This document shows positions 58,624-64,000 of a stretch of DNA of 64,000 bases, in pieces; the first letter of the stretch is position 1; the number at the start of each line of letters is the position of its first letter. Source of the DNA: Henckelia pumila (lineage: Eukaryota > Streptophyta > Magnoliopsida > Lamiales > Gesneriaceae); assembly GCF_033568475.1 (NCBI RefSeq), contig NW_027331831.1, positions 3,286,001-3,350,000 on the forward strand, given 5' to 3'. Position numbers and translations under genes: made by a program. The notes beneath the pieces were generated by a model. The model saw only the letters and a list, made by a program, of their open reading frames with translations. It ran no database searches and was not told where the DNA came from.

Positions 58624-61600
58624 ATATACATATGAAATAATAGAATCAGGTAATTCTTAAATGACAAGACATCTACAATAAAACAATGTCATCTTCAGGA
58701 CATGATAGCAAACATAAGTTATGTTCTCCAATATTAACTTCCAAAAAGGATTCCCCAGAAACACAAATATCTGCAAATGCCAAAACAAAAGGGAAAACTA
58801 CCATGAGTTTTGCTTGTTAATCTACAGAAAAAGAACTACTAAGAACCAAGACAGTTTAAGACAAGTGTGTTTTGATTACTAACAAATGCATTGATAACTT
58901 CAAGACTGTGAAACCTGAATCTGTTTACAGCACTCCAATTGCAAAATTAACCAGAATATACTATTTTTATATGTGATTACATTTTTTAGTAGTATGCACA
59001 CCTGAGACAGAATGCAGTTGACCTAGCCTGAAATCTTGTATTTTCAGAAACGGAGCGATTTTCTGCATCATTCAGAATTTCAACATCCTCACATTTTAAA
59101 ATCTTATTGCTGCAATCATCATCCGAAACTTCTTCTATTACTTTAACTTCTGCACATCCATTACAATTTTGTGCATAAATGTTTATTGGATGCTTGATAT
59201 CAGAATGAACTGAAGAATGCGAGCCACGGTGCTGTAAATGTTTGTTCTCTGAGACCAACTTTTCCTGAATCATGGGTTTCCGGAGAATGGACAAGATTTC
59301 ACGGGCTGCCACAATATTAAAACTTGCAGCATTTCAGCTTAGGAGAAGGAATTAGGATGTACAAGAAATAACTCATAAAATTGTAAATAAAGGGATGAGT
59401 GTTGAACAAGAAGAGTGAGACATAAGAAGAGTGAGACATCATTTGACATTGTAGATAGATTGGATAGGCGCTGCTACTAGTACTAAAAGAGATAGAAAAT
59501 TTATTATCTGAATTTATATTGATCTAGAACATATACGGATATACTAATTGTAATGCACTAATGCTATCCAGATCAAGGGATTTTATTACCAGCACGTTTA
59601 GGCACACTTGTAGGTGTTCTACAAATTATGTTGGTGTTTACAACCTTGGAACTTGAATCACCAAATTCAGAATGTTCCTTTTGAGAAGTGTTGTATTGTG
59701 GTTGTCCTTGCATCAAAGCCAACATGAAAATATGAGATGAGATAATTAGATGACATGCCTCCCCAAGTCAAGCATCCTTGGGAAAAAAATGAAAACATTT
59801 CAATTCACCATAAAATGCTTTAGTTGGATGTACTTGTTTACATTTTAAAATAAATGAAAAATTCAAACTACAGTTCAATATGTATGGATCATCTCCACCT
59901 CTTGAATAGCATAGAAATCTAACAAAATCTGGAAAAAAAAATTTGAACTACGGCACAAGGAAAAGTAACGAAAAAAGAGACATTCATCCTCTTATAGTTA
60001 CACTGCTAGCTTAGTCTTATGCAAGCAGTTCAAAAATTCTGTTGCTTTTTTATTTTGTACTGGGGACATATTCCTCCATGATTTGTGATATATATGCTGG
60101 CCAATTTTTCCAAACCCTCAAAATAGGCATGCATGAAGTTGATAATAATGAAAAACAGTAAGATTTACCAAAATGCAGACTTCAATAAATGTGGTAGAAA
60201 GGGGTGTACCGGCATGAAATTTCTCGTTGCATGACATTTCAACTCGACTATCAGATGTATTTTTTCCAACTAGTTTGTGAATTTTCCCAGGTGGAGTCAA
60301 ATTGATGGGCAGCTTATGATCTTCCTGTTCTCCAATCTCTACCAAATGACCCTCAAATGCTAGTGATTCACCACAATTAATTGGTTCATTCTTTTTCAGA
60401 AATCTGCTATCCAAGAGCCGTTTGTTTGTATCATACAACATGACCTTATGTCAGAAAACAGTAAAAAAGAAATTAATATATTGAAAGGATGAGAGCAGCA
60501 AACATTATGAATGTGAAAAAAAAAAAAAGAAACAGTGAAGACGATTCAAGCCTTAATTTAAAATGACTTGGTGTAGATGAACAGTTGGCGGTAGGCCCTT
60601 ACAATTGTTATTGAGAAATGAAGAAATAAACAAAGCCTGACCGTAAGATATCAATACTTAAATAAAACGATCAAAATCAAATCCATGTTACAGCTGAATA
60701 TCTCATAAACATTCAGATCTTGATATCGCGATTGATGCATAATAAATTAAAGAATTTTGTGAACTCAAAACCCAAGGGAAAGATGAGAAAAGGGAGGGAG
60801 AACTTATATATGAAGTATAGGATAGAAAATCGTAATGAATTTTAAGGTTTTTCCCTCACTTCCAGCTTTCTTTTCACTGACTTTAATTATTATTGGTTGT
60901 TCTACGACAACCTTGCCTAGAACAATTTGCATCAAGCTTCTCCATGTCCTGCTTATATCATTGGATACTTGGCTGCTAAGACATCAATAATGCAAGTTGT
61001 GCAGCTTTGTTTTGGATTGTTTCATCTCGAAGGTGTGTCGTAAGGGTTTCAAGTAATCATCCAATTCGACCAACATAATGTTCATTCTGCTTACATTCTA
61101 AGTTAGACAACCTCTAAATCCATGAGATCGAGAAAGTTGTAGAGTTCAAGGCTTATATTATATACTACAGCTAAATTTTACGTATACTGCAGTAGTCCAA
61201 TACTTGAACTCTCAACTTCTAGGCTCCTTCTAATAACTTCACTTTTCTTTTCTTTTTTTAGGTATAACTTCAAATTTAATCCTACCTTAATTTATCGAGT
61301 TTCACGTTGAAGCAATTGGAGAGACTCAGGTTTAAGGGTAAAAACTATTTGGAGACGCTCAGTTTAAGTGTTAAAAGTGTATTGAAGAGAGAGCTGGTGA
61401 TTACACCAAAAATTTGTGGTCCTGGCATTGTACTTGCCACCATAATTTAAGCTGATATGTTTATTGAAATCAAGTGCAAGTAAGATAGCCAAATGACTGT
61501 TGGAACTACTAGTATATAAAAAGTGAAATTTTGGTTTTGCGGTAAAAATGTGTTGAGACCTGCCTCCCTTGTGATCCACGAACTATAAGCTGTAAAAATC

Positions 61601-63608
61601 CATCATGAAACTTCTTCGCCTTTTGTGTTAACTGTGTAGTATACAATACCTGCCATTCTTGGTCAGAAAAGAGAATTATTAATTTTTCTCAAAAGAACGG
61701 CTGGAAAAAGAATTAGCAAATTATCGAAACTTAAAAGAACATAACTATTTACCAGACACCAGTCATTGGGTCACATGCCATGGAAAAACATATGTTTGTT
61801 TAAAAAACATTTGGCGAAAGATGAAATGAGAAGCCAATATTTTACAAAATAAATCCGTTGCTTTCAAATTTTAATGCATACCTCAACTGTAATTAATTAC
61901 TATAGAAATTGAGATGTTGAATTAACATACATAATTTATTACCATTGTGACAAATTTATAATAAGAAATTGGGGTAGCTGATAATCCCCTTTATCGTTTC
62001 CTTTTATTATTTAGGTGGGTGTACAGAATATAGGGAATTGTAAACTTAGTGTACTAAAATGAATCCTATAACCACCTTGCACCTGACAAATAGTCGAAGA
62101 TTATGCTTTCAAGTGTATGGTCCAGTCAAGGCCTTACCTGTTTTAGTGGATTTTGTCATGTCCAGAAAACTTGGTGAAGGTGAAGACTTATACCTTTTCA
62201 ATTCACTCTTCTTGAACTCTGAAAAATGAGAATAACTTTTAAGCTTGTCAACTAAGATCTCACAAATATCAGAGTCATTTAGAGTTGAAAGTTTTCAAAA
62301 TTTCGAGGACAATAAGTCACAAAAACAATATACTGCTAGAAGAATATTAACCAAGCACAGAGAAAAGTGTACAATGCAATCATTCTTTCAACACAAAGCA
62401 CAGAGAAAAATAGTGAACAGACCTCGGATAATTTTTTGTGATGGACTTAACTTAATCAGTCGAGTGCTTTCCCCAAAAGAAGGCTTCCTATCTTTTAAAC
62501 AAAACATGGGTTTGAACACAGCTAAAAATTGATCAATTTCCTAAATTTTAATGAAGAAGTGAAGAACCAGCTCTAAATTAAAACATAAAGAAGAAGAAAA
62601 CTTTAAGGAAGTGCAAACAGAACCTGAGTTATTTTTGTACCCATGGTTGTATGATGAACTTAATTTCTCTTTAACTTTCTTATCGTTATCTTGATAATTC
62701 AAACTAGAAAAAGGTTTATTCCCTCCACATTGCTCGCCAATGTCCACGAGGTAGGAATCAAATATCATTGATTCACCAGATTCGATAACATCGTCTTTTT
62801 TCGCAAACCTAGTCTCCAAGAGCTTGTCGTATTCATCATAAAGCATAATCTGTGGATGATTTTAAAAAGAAATCCAATAAATTAAAAGTCATACAAGCAT
62901 AAAAATCATGTTCAAACGTGCCCAAAGTCAGAGTTTAAACAAAGGCTAGTTAAAATTAGTGTTTGATGAAAATGTGAATCATTATTGTGCAAAAGGAAGC
63001 AATATCAACGAACATGAACCCCGATTAAACTAGTCGGACCATAAATAAATCCTGCTTGTAGTTAAAAAAATAAAACAAAATCAAGCTTTAAGTTAGTCAA
63101 AATGATTGGTCGAAATTCAAGGACAAGGATAGAAGAGCTTTCCAAATCCTGAATATGGTTACAGCAGTCTACTATCTATTATCTAAACAGCTGAAAAAAG
63201 AAAATTAACAACAAAAGCGAAAACGCAAGCACTAAAATAGAGGCAAACGCAGTAAAAATGTATTTTCAAGTAAAACTATCTGCTTCTCCCATGAAGATCC
63301 ATCTCGAATATAAGAATCCAATATAAATAACCAATATATCAATTTCAACTTTTTTTGCTGATGAGAGACAATTTCAGCTCAACACAGCAAGTATTAAATC
63401 GCGAGCTTAAAACATGAAAAAATTACACCACGATAACTGAAAATCGCCTAAAGTATAATCTAAATACAGATTTCAAAGAAAAGCTTAAAAATAAAACAAA
63501 AACCTTGTAGCCAGTGTCTTGAAGCTCTAAATAACCGTCTTGATAGACTTTGCGCTTCTGCTTAACATGCTTCGTGTAAGTCACGCTCCATCGCTTCAAA
63601 TTCCCCAT
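57395..63608 (-). CDS. DUF2439 protein with two ZGRF1/Mte1/Dbl2-type domains
   Basis: Ten exons in transcript order: 63608-63504, 62849-62624, 62218-62138, 61657-61560, 60444-60210, 59706-59590, 59305-59002, 58001-57790, 57715-57654 and 57574-57395. They sum to 1620 bases, 539 residues, in phase. The DUF2439 domain occurs twice: residues about 7-75 (WSVTYTKHVKQKRKVYQDG; MLYDEYDKLLETRFAKKDD; ESGESMIFDSYLVDIGE) and about 138-206 (EWQVLYTTQLTQKAKKFHDG; VMLYDTNKRLLDSRFLKKNE; GESLAFEGHLVEIGE). The rest is low-complexity, rich in serine and acids, ending EIAEFPSFDLGF. In yeast and animals this domain is found in Mte1, Dbl2 and ZGRF1, partners or part of FANCM/Mph1-type DNA helicases in recombination repair; a repair role here is inference. 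The intron at 57789-57716 has a GC donor (GAG|GCAAGC), and three acceptors end in AAG. Confidence 0.85.
58592..58621. repeat. (GT)15 microsatellite
   Basis: Dinucleotide run in an intron of the DUF2439 gene; reads CA on the transcribed strand. Confidence 0.9.
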
Positions 63609-64000
63609 GTTTTGTGCGTTTCACGAAACTCGGAAAATTGCTAGAGTAAAATCTCACGCAGATGTGAATCGAATAACAGAAATCACAGGTTTTGTTCACA
63701 AAAAAAAATATTGATTACTGATGGATTTCAGAGAAAAACGAAATTGGAGAAAATTGACGCATCTCATGTGTGCGGAGAAAGACGGTGGCGGGAACGTGAA
63801 ATCAAATACCCTCGGTTTAGAGTTTTGATTTAATTTATCTATTTCTTTTTTTATGCAATTTAACTATTTTTTAAGAATCTCTATTATAAGTTTTTTTAAA
63901 AAAAAAAAGAATCTCTAATTTACCTCGTCTCTATTAAGTATTAATAATCTTTATTATATGCTGTCAGATACTAGTATATACTATATACAATAGAGCAATG
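63609..64000 (-). promoter_or_regulatory. 5' leader and promoter side of the DUF2439 gene
   Basis: Immediately upstream of the start codon on the minus strand. GC content rises locally near 63760-63810 and then falls to AT-rich sequence. A short leader is likely; no TATA box is assigned. Confidence 0.3.

Overview
This is a stretch of nuclear genome from a dicot plant. The genes carry many short introns. The spacers are AT-rich and full of small inverted-repeat transposons. The gene families are plant-specific: chloroplast protoporphyrinogen oxidase, WAT1 transporter, BAHD acyltransferase, xyloglucan endotransglucosylase and ABI-like WAVE-complex subunit. An asterid, perhaps one of the Lamiales, fits the general look, but the sequence alone does not settle this. 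I could close ten host protein-coding genes into complete in-frame exon chains by hand; in every case the summed exon length is a multiple of three.

Layout. 0.7-2.7 kb: cinnamoyl-CoA-reductase-like short-chain dehydrogenase (+). 3.3 kb: a lone exon-like remnant. 3.7-12.4 kb: large PHD-finger/SPOC-like protein of the AIPP2 family (-). 13-16 kb: spacer with two foldback elements. 16.0-16.5 kb: small subunit of DNA polymerase delta, POLD4 (+). 17.0-21.5 kb: chloroplast protoporphyrinogen oxidase, PPOX1 (-). 21.5-27.4 kb: very AT-rich spacer. 27.5-40.6 kb: one 13.1 kb Ty1/copia element of Sirevirus type on the minus strand. It has a 5-bp target duplication and about 5 percent LTR divergence, and is itself split by a 2.6 kb solo LTR, a 266-bp MITE and a CCGGTT-rich inverted-repeat element. 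42.7-44.3 kb: WAT1-related transporter (+). 46.0-47.4 kb: BAHD acyltransferase (+). 47.7-49.5 kb: XTH27-30-type xyloglucan endotransglucosylase/hydrolase (-). 52.3-52.6 kb: PREY-like UPF0434 protein (-). 53.4-54.0 kb: a SINE and a Helitron-like element. 54.1-56.6 kb: ABI-like subunit of the SCAR/WAVE complex (+). 57.4-63.6 kb: DUF2439 protein with a duplicated ZGRF1/Mte1/Dbl2-type domain (-).

The genes do not form a pathway; they are independent housekeeping, metabolic and regulatory genes. A recurrent layout is tail-to-tail pairing: four of the gene-to-gene spacers are convergent and short (about 0.3-1.0 kb). The more unusual observations are a duplicated 30-bp splice donor in the PHD gene, a duplicated DUF2439 module, three GC-AG introns, a short palindrome scattered through the Sirevirus including its LTRs, and a solo LTR carrying three long hairpins in a row. 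I found no clearly undescribed multi-gene system.
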